A DNA stretch of 64,000 bases from the NCBI RefSeq assembly GCF_050467285.1, contig NZ_JBCMUN010000038.1, positions 18,966 to 82,965 on the forward strand, written 5' to 3'. The notes beneath the pieces were generated by a model that saw only the letters and a program-made list of their open reading frames with translations, was not told where the DNA came from and did no database searches. This document shows, one piece after another, positions 42,259 to 52,454 of the stretch (position 1 is its first letter; each line of letters begins with the position of its first letter). This DNA is from Paenibacillus_E oryzisoli_A. Its GTDB lineage: Bacteria; Bacillota; Bacilli; Paenibacillales; NBRC-103111. A program made the position numbers and the translations under genes.

Positions 42259-45172
42259 TCAAGATAATAAAGACAATAAAACCCGCGTATATGAATACGC
42301 CAAGCAGCTCAACATGAGCAGCAAAGAGATTATTACGATTCTCAAGCGTCTCAATATTCCTGTTAACAACCATATGAGCGTAATGGAAAATGATGCGGTA
42401 AACTCGGTTGAAAAGTTTTTTAGAGATATTAAAGCCAATGCGGCTGCCAAGCGAGCAGCTACGGACGGAGGAAATGTGAGTTCAACAACGACGAATCAGA
42501 ACCCTGCATCGCAGGCTCAAGCACAAGAGAATAAAGGTGCAGCAGCGGCCCAGAAGCCGACTGCTTCCGAGACATCCAGCCAACAGGCAGCTACAGGCGG
42601 CACTTCCGCTTCCCAAGGACAGTCGTCCCACAACAATGAACGTTCCAATTATCAAGGACGCGATCAGCGTTCCGGCGGTCAAGGCAACTACCAAGGCAAT
42701 CGTTCCGGCGGCCAAGGCGGTCAGCGCTCTGGCGGCTATCAAGGCCAAGGCCAAGGTCAAGGCGGGCGTCCGCAAGGCTCCGGCCAGGGCGGTCAGCGTT
42801 CCGGCGGGTATCAGGGTCAAGGCGGCAACCGCTCCGGTGGCGGCTATCAAGGTCAAGGCGGCCAAGGATCTGGCCAAGGTGGTCAACGCTCCGGCGACCG
42901 TCCACCGTTCCGTTCCGGCGACAACCGTCCATCCGGCGGCGGCGGTTACAACAATCAACGCTCCGGCGGCCAAGGGAACTACCAAGGCGGTCAAGGCGGT
43001 GGAAATTCAGGTCCGCGCAGAGAAGGTGGCGGCTTTTCGGGTTCACGCCCAGCATCAAGCGGAGCACCGAGCCCTGGCATAACGCCTGCGGCATCAACCG
43101 GTCGTCCGCAAGGCCCTAACCGCGGCGCTGGCCCTAATCGCCAAAACAAGCCATACGAGAACCGTAACCATAACCAAAGCGGCAGACCTGTTGTTCAGGA
43201 AGCGAAGCCGCAATTCCATGTCGGCGCCAGCGCAGCGGAGCTTGATGATGCAGCGGCACGCGCAGGGGTTATTACGACGAAGAAATCCAAGCCTTCACCG
43301 AAGCGTTTTGACGATAACCGTCAAAGCGGCAACCGGAGTCAAGGCGGCTACAAAGGGAACCAACGCGGCAATCGCGGTCGTTACCAACAGGAGCCGGTCA
43401 AGAAAGAGAAAATCGACAATACGCCGAAGAAAATTATCGTCCGCGGTACAATGACGGTAGGAGAAACGGCAAAATTGCTTCATAAAGATGCTTCCGAAGT
43501 CATTAAAAAGCTTCTGATGCTCGGCACGATGGCAACAATTAACCAAGAGCTCGATCTGGAAGCAATCGAACTGATTTCGTCAGAATTCGGCGTTGAAGTG
43601 GAAATCAAGATCAAAGTCGAAGAAGACAACTTCGAAACGTTCGAAGAAGTCGATGATGAGGCTGATCTGCTCGAGCGTCCGCCGGTCGTCACCATTATGG
43701 GACACGTCGACCACGGGAAAACGACGCTTCTAGACGCAATCCGCAAAACAAGCGTAACCGAAGGCGAAGCCGGCGGCATCACGCAGCATATCGGTGCGTA
43801 CCAGGTTGAAGTCAATCAGAAGAAAATTACGTTCCTCGATACGCCTGGTCACGAAGCGTTCACCACGATGCGTGCCCGCGGCGCACAAGTAACGGACATT
43901 ACGATTATCGTCGTGGCGGCTGATGATGGCGTTATGCCACAGACGGTAGAAGCGATCAACCATGCGAAAGCGGCTAACGTGCCGATTATCGTGGCAGTCA
44001 ACAAGATCGATAAAGAAGGCGCGAATCCGGATCAAATCAAACAGGCGCTTACCGCTTATGAGCTTGTACCGGAAGAGTGGGGCGGCGAGACGATTTTCTG
44101 CGAAATTTCCGCGAAACAACGTATCGGCTTGGAAAACCTGCTTGAAATGATCTTGCTCGTTGCAGAAGTTCAAGAGTTCAAAGCGAACCCCAACAAACGT
44201 GCAAGAGGAACTGTCATCGAGGCTGAGCTTGATAAAGGCCGTGGTCCGGTAGCTCGCGTGCTCATTCAGCACGGTACGCTGAAAGTCGGCGACAGCTTTG
44301 TAGCCGGCGTATGTTTCGGTCGTGTCAGAGCGATGGTCAATGACAAAGGCAAGCGCGTGAAAGAAGCTGGACCGTCTACGCCAGTGGAAATTACAGGTCT
44401 AACTGAGGTTCCGCAAGCGGGGGATCCGTTCCTTGCTTACGAAGACGAGCGCAAAGCGAGAGACATCGCAGATCGCCGCTCGATCAAGCTGCGTCAATCC
44501 GAAATGTCAGCGAATTCCCGCGTAACGCTGGATGACCTGTTCAAGCATATTAAAGACGGCGAAATCAAAGATCTGAACGTAATCATTAAAGGGGACGTTC
44601 AAGGTTCGGTTGAAGCGCTGAAGAGCTCACTCGAGAAAATCGAAGTGGAAGGCGTTCGCGTGAAAATCCTTCACCACGGCGTTGGCGCGATTACGGAAAC
44701 GGATGTCGCCCTGGCGTCCGCATCCAATGCGATCATTATCGGCTTCAACGTGCGTCCGGAGCCTGCCGCGAAAGCGACAGCCGATCAGGAAAAAGTCGAT
44801 ATTCGTATGCACAACATCATTTACAATGTGATTGAAGAAATCGAGCAAGCGATGAAAGGCATGCTGGATCCGGTCTTCAAAGAAGTCGTTATCGGTACGG
44901 CTGAAGTGCGCAACGTCTTCAAAATTACCGGCGCCGGCGTTATCGCGGGTTGTATGGTTACCAATGGCAAAATTGCCCGGAATGCGCAAATGCGCCTGAT
45001 CCGCAGCGGCATTGTCGTGCATGAAGGAAAGGTCGATTCCTTGAAACGATTCAAAGACGATCAAAAAGAAGTTGCACAAGGCTACGAGTGCGGTATATCT
45101 CTGGAGAAATACCATGATATTAAAGAGGGCGACATTATCGAAGCCTTCATTATGGAAACTGTGGAGAGGTGA
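42248..45172 (+). CDS. infB: Translation initiation factor IF-2
   Basis: A 974-aa GTPase that brings initiator tRNA to the 30S subunit. After an N-terminal helical IF2N domain (KTRVYEYAKQLNMSSKEIIT) comes a long Gly/Gln/Arg/Ser/Asn-rich region (about 75-380), then a second IF2N domain (about 400-450), G domain with G1 GHVDHGKTT at 485-493, DTPGH and NKID, and domains II-IV. It is much longer than B. subtilis IF2 (716 aa) because of the low-complexity region. TTG start at 42248 with GGAGGTGA upstream; it overlaps rplGB. Confidence 0.97.
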   Translation: MTNNQDNKDNKTRVYEYAKQLNMSSKEIITILKRLNIPVNNHMSVMENDAVNSVEKFFRDIKANAAAKRAATDGGNVSSTTTNQNPASQAQAQENKGAAAAQKPTASETSSQQAATGGTSASQGQSSHNNERSNYQGRDQRSGGQGNYQGNRSGGQGGQRSGGYQGQGQGQGGRPQGSGQGGQRSGGYQGQGGNRSGGGYQGQGGQGSGQGGQRSGDRPPFRSGDNRPSGGGGYNNQRSGGQGNYQGGQGGGNSGPRREGGGFSGSRPASSGAPSPGITPAASTGRPQGPNRGAGPNRQNKPYENRNHNQSGRPVVQEAKPQFHVGASAAELDDAAARAGVITTKKSKPSPKRFDDNRQSGNRSQGGYKGNQRGNRGRYQQEPVKKEKIDNTPKKIIVRGTMTVGETAKLLHKDASEVIKKLLMLGTMATINQELDLEAIELISSEFGVEVEIKIKVEEDNFETFEEVDDEADLLERPPVVTIMGHVDHGKTTLLDAIRKTSVTEGEAGGITQHIGAYQVEVNQKKITFLDTPGHEAFTTMRARGAQVTDITIIVVAADDGVMPQTVEAINHAKAANVPIIVAVNKIDKEGANPDQIKQALTAYELVPEEWGGETIFCEISAKQRIGLENLLEMILLVAEVQEFKANPNKRARGTVIEAELDKGRGPVARVLIQHGTLKVGDSFVAGVCFGRVRAMVNDKGKRVKEAGPSTPVEITGLTEVPQAGDPFLAYEDERKARDIADRRSIKLRQSEMSANSRVTLDDLFKHIKDGEIKDLNVIIKGDVQGSVEALKSSLEKIEVEGVRVKILHHGVGAITETDVALASASNAIIIGFNVRPEPAAKATADQEKVDIRMHNIIYNVIEEIEQAMKGMLDPVFKEVVIGTAEVRNVFKITGAGVIAGCMVTNGKIARNAQMRLIRSGIVVHEGKVDSLKRFKDDQKEVAQGYECGISLEKYHDIKEGDIIEAFIMETVER
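42640..43030 (+). repeat. Gly/Gln/Arg/Ser low-complexity repeats in infB
   Basis: The coding DNA repeats variants of 'ggc ggt cag cgt tcc ggc ggc' and 'tat caa ggt caa ggc', giving GGQRSGG and GYQGQG units many times. The reading frame is kept through all units. The composition is like RGG-type RNA-binding or condensate-forming segments (inference). Confidence 0.8.
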
Positions 45173-45178
45173 TAACGC

Positions 45179-45538
45179 ATGGCTAGAGTTCGCGTAGGCC
45201 GCGTAGGTGAGCAAATCAAGAAAGAACTGAGTCAGATTGTGCAGTCCGAGCTCAAGGATCCGCGTATCGGATTCTTGACGGTGACGGGTGTAGAGGTCAC
45301 GAACGATTTATCCTTGGCGCGCGTTTTTCTAAGCGTACTGGGAACGGATGAGGAGAAGGCTGCGAGCTTGAAGGCACTGAATACCGGCTCCGGCTACATT
45401 CGTTCTGAGCTTGGCAAACGGATTCGTCTTCGGAAGGTGCCGGATCTGCAGTTTAAGTTTGACAGTTCTATGGACTATGGCAGCCACATTGAGTCGCTGC
45501 TTCATAAACTCAATCAGGAAGGAAATCCGAACGTATGA
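45179..45538 (+). CDS. rbfA: RbfA, 30S ribosome-binding factor
   Basis: A 119-aa KH-fold protein (RVGRVGEQIKKELSQIVQSE, DPRIGFLTVTGVEVTNDLS, ARVFLSVLG) that binds 16S helix 1 and the decoding region during 30S maturation. The ATG at 45179 lies 6 nt after infB with GAGAGGTG upstream. The stop overlaps the nrnA start by 4 nt. Confidence 0.97.
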   Translation: MARVRVGRVGEQIKKELSQIVQSELKDPRIGFLTVTGVEVTNDLSLARVFLSVLGTDEEKAASLKALNTGSGYIRSELGKRIRLRKVPDLQFKFDSSMDYGSHIESLLHKLNQEGNPNV

Positions 45539-46536
45539 GCGATGGAATGAACCATGCCACCGAGTATGACCGGCAGCTCGCTTTGGCTGCCGCCTTTATC
45601 GAGCAGCATGATGATTTCCTGGTCGTTTCCCACATCCAGCCGGATGGGGATGCGGCCAGCTCAACGTACGCGACGGGGTGGATGTTAACCCAACTGGGCA
45701 AATCGTTCACCTTGATTAACGAGGGCGCCATGCCCTCCAAGTTTTCCTTTTTGAAACAGAGTGAAACGTGCTTGGAATTAAAAGATCAATCGTCTGATCG
45801 CCGATATAAAGCGGTTATAAGTGTGGATTGTGCTGATTTCTCCCGAATCGGAAGGGTCAGCACTCTTTTTGATGAAGATGTGCAGTTGCTGAACATCGAT
45901 CATCATCCGACGAATGATTACTTCGGAACGTGCCATTTGCTCAAATTCGATGCCGCGGCTACCGTGCAAATTTTGTACGATCTAGCGCTGTTTATGAAGC
46001 TGAAGCCAACGGTAACGTTCGGTGAATACATTTACACGGGTCTGCTGACAGATACAGGCGGGTTCCGTTACTCCAATGCGTCGCCGGAGGTGCTCCAAAT
46101 TGGGGCCTCGCTGCTCACGCTTGGCGTGCAAGGCTCGGAAATTGCGGAGCAAGTGCTTGAGCGCATGACCTATCCGCAAATCGTGCTTTTGCAAAAGGCG
46201 TTGTCCACGCTTTCCTTTGCCTATGATCGGAGGATCGCCTGGCTTGCGGTTTCCTTGGACGATCTCGCGTTAACCGGCGCTTCATCGGAAGATTTGGACG
46301 GGCTCGTCAACTACCCGCGCAATGTGGAAGGTGTCGAGGTCGGCATGCTGTTCAAGGAAAAAGCGCCTGGCGTCATCAAAGTGAGTTTGCGTTCATCCGG
46401 GCTGGTTGACGTCGCTGCGGTTGCGCAATCCATTGGTGGAGGCGGACACGTCAGAGCTTCCGGCTGCACGATTTACGGTACACTGGAAGATGCCGTTGTG
46501 AAAATGATCCAGGAAGTAGGGAGCAAGCTGATATGA
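45535..46536 (+). CDS. nrnA: NrnA-type DHH oligoribonuclease / pAp phosphatase
   Basis: A 333-aa DHH/DHHA1 phosphoesterase. Metal-binding motifs include SHIQPDGDAASS, ISVDCADFSRIG and NIDHHPTNDYFG, then LLTDTGGFRYSN; the DHHA1 end has GGGGHVRASG. B. subtilis NrnA degrades short RNA oligomers and 3'-phosphoadenosine phosphate. It is placed between rbfA and truB as in Bacillus (ytqI is elsewhere there, but this locus arrangement is common in Firmicutes). Both ends overlap their neighbours. Confidence 0.92.
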   Translation: MSDGMNHATEYDRQLALAAAFIEQHDDFLVVSHIQPDGDAASSTYATGWMLTQLGKSFTLINEGAMPSKFSFLKQSETCLELKDQSSDRRYKAVISVDCADFSRIGRVSTLFDEDVQLLNIDHHPTNDYFGTCHLLKFDAAATVQILYDLALFMKLKPTVTFGEYIYTGLLTDTGGFRYSNASPEVLQIGASLLTLGVQGSEIAEQVLERMTYPQIVLLQKALSTLSFAYDRRIAWLAVSLDDLALTGASSEDLDGLVNYPRNVEGVEVGMLFKEKAPGVIKVSLRSSGLVDVAAVAQSIGGGGHVRASGCTIYGTLEDAVVKMIQEVGSKLI

Positions 46537-47450
46537 CGGTAGAAGGCATTTTGCCTGTATGGAAGCCGGCGGGCTTTACCTCGCACGATGTTGTAGCCAA
46601 AGTCAGACGCATCGTGGGGATGAAACGCGTCGGTCATACGGGAACGCTGGATCCGCAAGTTACAGGAGTGCTGCCGCTTTGCTTGGGACGAGCAACCCGT
46701 ATGGTCGAGTTTATTCAGGATTTGCCGAAGGAGTATGAAGCTGAACTGCGGATCGGTGTCTCTACCGACACGGAGGACGCGACGGGAACCGTTCTGGAGG
46801 AAGTCGCGGAAGTGAAGTTGACGGAGACGCAGGTCCGCTCGGCGCTTCAAGCTTTCGTTGGAGAAATCGAGCAGGTGCCTCCGATGTACTCGGCTGTCAA
46901 AGTTGACGGCAAGCGCCTTTACGAGCTGGCTCGCGAAGGGAAAGAAGTGGAGCGCAAAGCGCGGAAAGTGACGATTTACAAGATCGAGGTTCTCGAGATG
47001 GATCTCGCCGCGCAGCATCCTGTCATTCGTTATCGGGCTCTCTGTTCGAAAGGAACGTACATACGAACGCTTTGCGTCGATATTGGACGGGCGCTCGGGT
47101 ACCCGGCAACGATGGCCAGCTTGATTCGAACTTCAACCGGCAATATCCGTCAAGAGCAATGTTTTACGTTCGAACAGATTGAACAGATGAAGGCAGACGG
47201 GACATTGGAGCAGCGCATGATTCCCATGGATCAAGCGATTGCGCATTTGCCCAGCGTTGCGTTGACGGAGCAAGAAGCCGTGAGCGCACAGCAGGGCAAA
47301 CATGTTCGGCTGGATAGCGCAAGAATTGGGCAAGTGAAAGACGATCCCACACCGCTGTATCGCGCATATGCGCCGGATGCCCGGTTTTTGGGATTATACG
47401 AATGGCATAGCAAAAACCGTGTCTTGGTCCCGGCCAAAGTGTTTCTCTGA
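46533..47450 (+). CDS. truB: TruB, tRNA pseudouridine-55 synthase
   Basis: A 305-aa enzyme that makes pseudouridine at position 55 of tRNAs. The catalytic D40 is in GHTGTLDPQVTGVLPLCLG; KVDGKRLYELAREG and RYRALCSKGTYIRTL are further family signatures. The start overlaps the nrnA stop (ATGA). A C-terminal PUA-like portion covers about 235-305. Confidence 0.97.
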   Translation: MTVEGILPVWKPAGFTSHDVVAKVRRIVGMKRVGHTGTLDPQVTGVLPLCLGRATRMVEFIQDLPKEYEAELRIGVSTDTEDATGTVLEEVAEVKLTETQVRSALQAFVGEIEQVPPMYSAVKVDGKRLYELAREGKEVERKARKVTIYKIEVLEMDLAAQHPVIRYRALCSKGTYIRTLCVDIGRALGYPATMASLIRTSTGNIRQEQCFTFEQIEQMKADGTLEQRMIPMDQAIAHLPSVALTEQEAVSAQQGKHVRLDSARIGQVKDDPTPLYRAYAPDARFLGLYEWHSKNRVLVPAKVFL

Positions 47451-47496
47451 TGTTGACGTCCAGGGACGGGTTGAAACGGGTAGGTGAACTCTCTTA

Positions 47497-48444
47497 ATGA
47501 AAATTGTACCAATCGCATATCCCTTGAATATGGATGAAGTCGGCTTTTTCCAAGGGAAGCAAGTTGTCGCGATCGGCGATTTTGACGGTGTGCATTTAGG
47601 CCATCAAGAAGTGATCGGACGTGCGCTGAGCACGGCGGAGAAGCTTGGACTTCCGTCCGCCATTATGACCTTCCATCCGCACCCGCGGGCCGTGATGGGG
47701 CAAGAGAAGTACGAAGCAGCGCTTACGCCGCTGCAGCGGAAAATGGAAATTTTCGAAGCGATGGGTGTCAATCATGCCTATGTGGTCACATTCGATGCTT
47801 CCTTGATGCGGCTCTCGCCGGAGCAGTTTGTGGCTCACATGTTGGAGAAGCTTGGCGTAGAGAGTGTGATTTGCGGTTTTGACTTTACGTTTGGCTTCCA
47901 AGGTAAAGGCACGCCGGATACGCTCTGTGAGCTCAGCCATGGCAAATTTTCAGTTGAAGTGGTGAGACCTTTTCATATGAATGGAGAAAAAGTAAGTTCA
48001 ACGCGCATCCGCGAAGCGCTGCAGACAGGGGACTTGGGTTCAGTAGCCCGTCTACTCGGGCGTCCGTACAGCATCTCAGGAACGGTTGTCGATGGAGAGA
48101 AGCGAGGCAGACAGCTTGGTTTCCCTACAGCCAATCTGCAATTGGATGAACCTTATGTGAACCCGTCCAACGGCGTCTACGCGATTAAAGCGACAGTTCG
48201 CGGGGCAACCTATCTAGGCGTTATGAACATCGGTGTGAAGCCGACTTTTACGACAGGCGAGCTCAAACCGTCTTATGAAGCCCACTTGTTTGATTTTGCC
48301 CAAGACATCTATGGGGAGAAAGTGACTGTCGAACTCATTTCATTCCTTCGTGCCGAACGTAAATTCAGTTCCCTTGATGAGCTAGTCGCACAAATTAAGC
48401 GGGATTCCGAGCATGCGAAGCAGAAATTGGCGGAAAACCTGTAG
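47497..48444 (+). CDS. ribF: RibF, bifunctional riboflavin kinase / FAD synthetase
   Basis: A 315-aa protein making FMN and FAD. The N-terminal adenylyltransferase has GDFDGVHLGHQEVI at residues 28-41 and SSTRIREAL near 168; the C-terminal flavokinase has GRPYSISGTVVDGEKRGRQLGFPTANL near 190. Length matches B. subtilis RibC (316). The ATG at 47497 has only a weak GGTAGGTGA upstream. Confidence 0.96.
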   Translation: MKIVPIAYPLNMDEVGFFQGKQVVAIGDFDGVHLGHQEVIGRALSTAEKLGLPSAIMTFHPHPRAVMGQEKYEAALTPLQRKMEIFEAMGVNHAYVVTFDASLMRLSPEQFVAHMLEKLGVESVICGFDFTFGFQGKGTPDTLCELSHGKFSVEVVRPFHMNGEKVSSTRIREALQTGDLGSVARLLGRPYSISGTVVDGEKRGRQLGFPTANLQLDEPYVNPSNGVYAIKATVRGATYLGVMNIGVKPTFTTGELKPSYEAHLFDFAQDIYGEKVTVELISFLRAERKFSSLDELVAQIKRDSEHAKQKLAENL

Positions 48445-48450
48445 CAAGCA

Positions 48451-48480
48451 TTTACTTTGCCTAGGCAATTATGATATACT
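48451..48480 (+). promoter_or_regulatory. Sigma-A promoter of rpsO with extended -10
   Basis: TTTACT at 48451-48456, an 18-nt spacer, and TATACT at 48475-48480 preceded by TGA (extended -10 TGN). The -35 match is modest. It starts right after ribF and would give a leader of about 110 nt. Confidence 0.55.
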
Positions 48481-48520
48481 GTTCAATGTTGCCTGAAGGA
48501 AACTTCCTTTTGGCATGAAC
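48481..48520 (+). promoter_or_regulatory. Structured leader of rpsO, candidate S15 binding site
   Basis: Nested pairings: GTTCA 48481-48485 with TGAAC 48516-48520; TGCC 48490-48493 with GGCA 48512-48515; and AAGGA 48496-48500 with TCCTT 48505-48509 closing an AACT loop. S15 is known to repress its own mRNA through leader structures in several bacteria; identity of this element as such is inference. Confidence 0.45.
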
Positions 48521-48596
48521 CTTGGCTTGGATTGTCGCTTTCATCGGCGTTTTCTAGGCTTACGGGGATACTACAAGAATTTAGGAGATGAACACA

Positions 48597-48866
48597 ATGG
48601 CATTGACACAAGAGCGCAAAACACAACTGATTCAAACTCACAAGGTACACGACACAGACACAGGTTCACCTGAAGTACAAGTTGCGATCCTGACTGAGAA
48701 CATCGTTAACTTGACAAACCACCTTCGCACACACAAAAAAGATCACCACTCCCGCCGTGGTTTGTTGAAAATGGTTGGTCAACGTCGTAAGTTGCTTGCT
48801 TACGTAAAGAACAAAGATGTAAACCGTTACAGCGCATTGATCGAGAAGCTTGGTTTGCGTCGATAA
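48597..48866 (+). CDS. rpsO: Ribosomal protein S15
   Basis: An 89-aa protein of exactly the usual S15 length, starting MALTQERKTQLIQ, with DTGSPEVQVAILTENI and HHSRRGLLKMVGQRRKLL. It binds the 16S central domain early in assembly. I chose ATG 48597 with TAGGAGATG upstream; ATG 48588 lies inside that ribosome-binding site. Confidence 0.98.
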   Translation: MALTQERKTQLIQTHKVHDTDTGSPEVQVAILTENIVNLTNHLRTHKKDHHSRRGLLKMVGQRRKLLAYVKNKDVNRYSALIEKLGLRR

Positions 48867-48879
48867 AACCGACAACGAG

Positions 48880-48952
48880 AAGCAACCTGTTGCTCCTTTG
48901 CTGGGCTTGAATAAAGCTTTGGCGAAGAGCGGCACAAGGTTGCTTTTTCTTC
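48880..48952 (+). terminator. Intrinsic terminator after rpsO
   Basis: AAGCAACCT at 48880-48888 pairs perfectly with AGGTTGCTT at 48937-48945, followed by TTTTCTT. The enclosed 48 nt can form inner pairs. It separates rpsO from pnp. Confidence 0.75.
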
Positions 48953-49029
48953 ATATCTTTGTGTATTTTTAAAACGGTAAAAGCAGGAAATACTAAACAT
49001 AGCGCAGAATTAGAGGAGTCATTACATAC

Positions 49030-49048
49030 GAATTGAGATCATCAATTC
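49030..49048 (+). promoter_or_regulatory. Hairpin next to the pnp ribosome-binding site
   Basis: GAATTGA at 49030-49036 and TCAATTC at 49042-49048 form a 7-bp stem with a GATCA loop, ending 2 nt before the TAGGAGG of pnp. A position this close could affect translation or mRNA processing (inference). Confidence 0.5.
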
Positions 49049-49063
49049 CTTTAGGAGGATAAC

Positions 49064-51166
<2,103 letters not shown>

Positions 51167-51203
51167 ACAACATTGGCCTCTAACGCCATGCATAGTTTTG
51201 AAT

Positions 51204-51232
51204 AAAGAGTCAGACGAGTCTGTCTCTTTTTT
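51204..51232 (+). terminator. Intrinsic terminator after pnp
   Basis: AAAGAG-T-CAGAC at 51204-51215 pairs with GTCTG-T-CTCTTT at 51218-51229 around GA, with a T-run to 51232. It closes the rpsO-pnp section. Confidence 0.85.
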
Positions 51233-51325
51233 GCTTTTCTTAGGAAGGCTGAGCCGGACAGGCAAAGGTTCTACTCTTGTCCTCTTTCGCATAACATTCA
51301 GGAGATGAGGAAAGGGGACCTAAGT

Positions 51326-52348
51326 ATGCTCCATAAAAAATGGCTGCTCATAGGGAGTTTTTTTGCTATGGTTCTGGTCGGGCTGCAGGCGCTCCCTGGT
51401 ATTGGCACATTTATTGCGGATCGAAAGATTTCGTCTGCCGCGCAGCGCGCAGGAGAGGGGGGCGAAGCTCGCCCTGTATTTGCACTTGCTCGTTCGGACA
51501 AACAAAGCGTTCTGCTCGATACAATTACGCAGGAGGCGGCGAAGCGCAGGGTTGCACCGATTAATGCCAAAATCGATCCGGTATGGAAGGCCATTCCGGG
51601 TTATAACGGACTGGAAGTGGACATCGACGAGACGTTCAAGTTGGCGGAGCACGGAATTTCGCCAAATCAAATACATTACGTCATGAAAGAAGTCGAGCCG
51701 AGCATTCAGTTGAAGGATTTGGGGCCAAGCCCCGTGTATAAAGGGAATCCCAAAAAGCCGATGGCGGCTTTTATGATTAATGTCGCCTGGGGCAACGAGT
51801 ACTTGACGCCCATATTGGATACACTGCGTAAAGAAAATGTACACGCGACATTTTTTTTGGACGGGACTTGGCTTCGGAAAAATCCGGATATGGCGAAGCA
51901 AATTCTTAGCGAGGGTCATGAATTGTCCAATCATGCGTATTCGCATAAAGATATGCGGACGATTTCCCGCAGCAAAGCGGTGGAGGAAATTTCGAAGACC
52001 GAAGAGCTTCTAAAGCAACTAGGGGTCAAAAATACTTTGTTTGCCCCGCCTTCGGGCTATTTTACGCAAGAAACGGTGCAAGTGGCCGCGGAATTCAAAC
52101 TGCAGACCGTCTTATGGACGTTTGATACAATCGACTGGAGAAATCCCGGGGCTGACCGCATTTTACAGCGCCTTTCGAGCAATGTGGAGCCAGGCACGCT
52201 GATTCTGATGCATCCCACATCTTCGTCCCGAGATGCTTTGCTGGGAATGATTAAGACCATTAAGAACAAAGGACTGACATTAGGAACGGTCTCCGAAGTG
52301 CTTTCCTCCAAACGCATCCCGGCAGAAGGACAGACGAATGGCAAATAA
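51326..52348 (+). CDS. ylxY: YlxY, polysaccharide deacetylase-like protein
   Basis: A 340-aa secreted or membrane-anchored protein with an N-terminal signal/anchor (about residues 5-25) and a NodB-type domain from about 148. The histidine motif SNHAYSHKDM is present, but the canonical TFDDG motif is replaced by FMINVAWGNE, so the catalytic and metal-binding aspartates are missing. B. subtilis YlxY occupies the same place between pnp and mlpA. I chose ATG 51326, 8 nt from AAAGGGGA; ATG 51305 would add seven residues and has a poor site. Confidence 0.88.
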   Translation: MLHKKWLLIGSFFAMVLVGLQALPGIGTFIADRKISSAAQRAGEGGEARPVFALARSDKQSVLLDTITQEAAKRRVAPINAKIDPVWKAIPGYNGLEVDIDETFKLAEHGISPNQIHYVMKEVEPSIQLKDLGPSPVYKGNPKKPMAAFMINVAWGNEYLTPILDTLRKENVHATFFLDGTWLRKNPDMAKQILSEGHELSNHAYSHKDMRTISRSKAVEEISKTEELLKQLGVKNTLFAPPSGYFTQETVQVAAEFKLQTVLWTFDTIDWRNPGADRILQRLSSNVEPGTLILMHPTSSSRDALLGMIKTIKNKGLTLGTVSEVLSSKRIPAEGQTNGK

Positions 52349-52387
52349 CCGAAAAACGGTCCGCAAAGTTGAGGAGACGGCACATTT

Positions 52388-52410
52388 TTGTTAGACTGGT
52401 GAAGTATAAT
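52388..52410 (+). promoter_or_regulatory. Possible promoter upstream of mlpA
   Basis: A perfect TATAAT at 52405-52410 lies 45 nt before the mlpA start, but no good -35 occurs at 16-18 nt; the nearest T-rich element (TTGTTA at 52388) is too close. Weak support only. Confidence 0.3.
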
Positions 52411-52454
52411 GGGAGAATAGGGAAATTAGGAGTTACTATCGAGGAGGAACCTGG

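Noticed and set aside
42537..43082. 181-codon alternative frame in the infB low-complexity region
   Set aside because: Repetitive codons keep other frames open; the Ala/Val/Lys repeats are a by-product of the Gly/Gln repeats.
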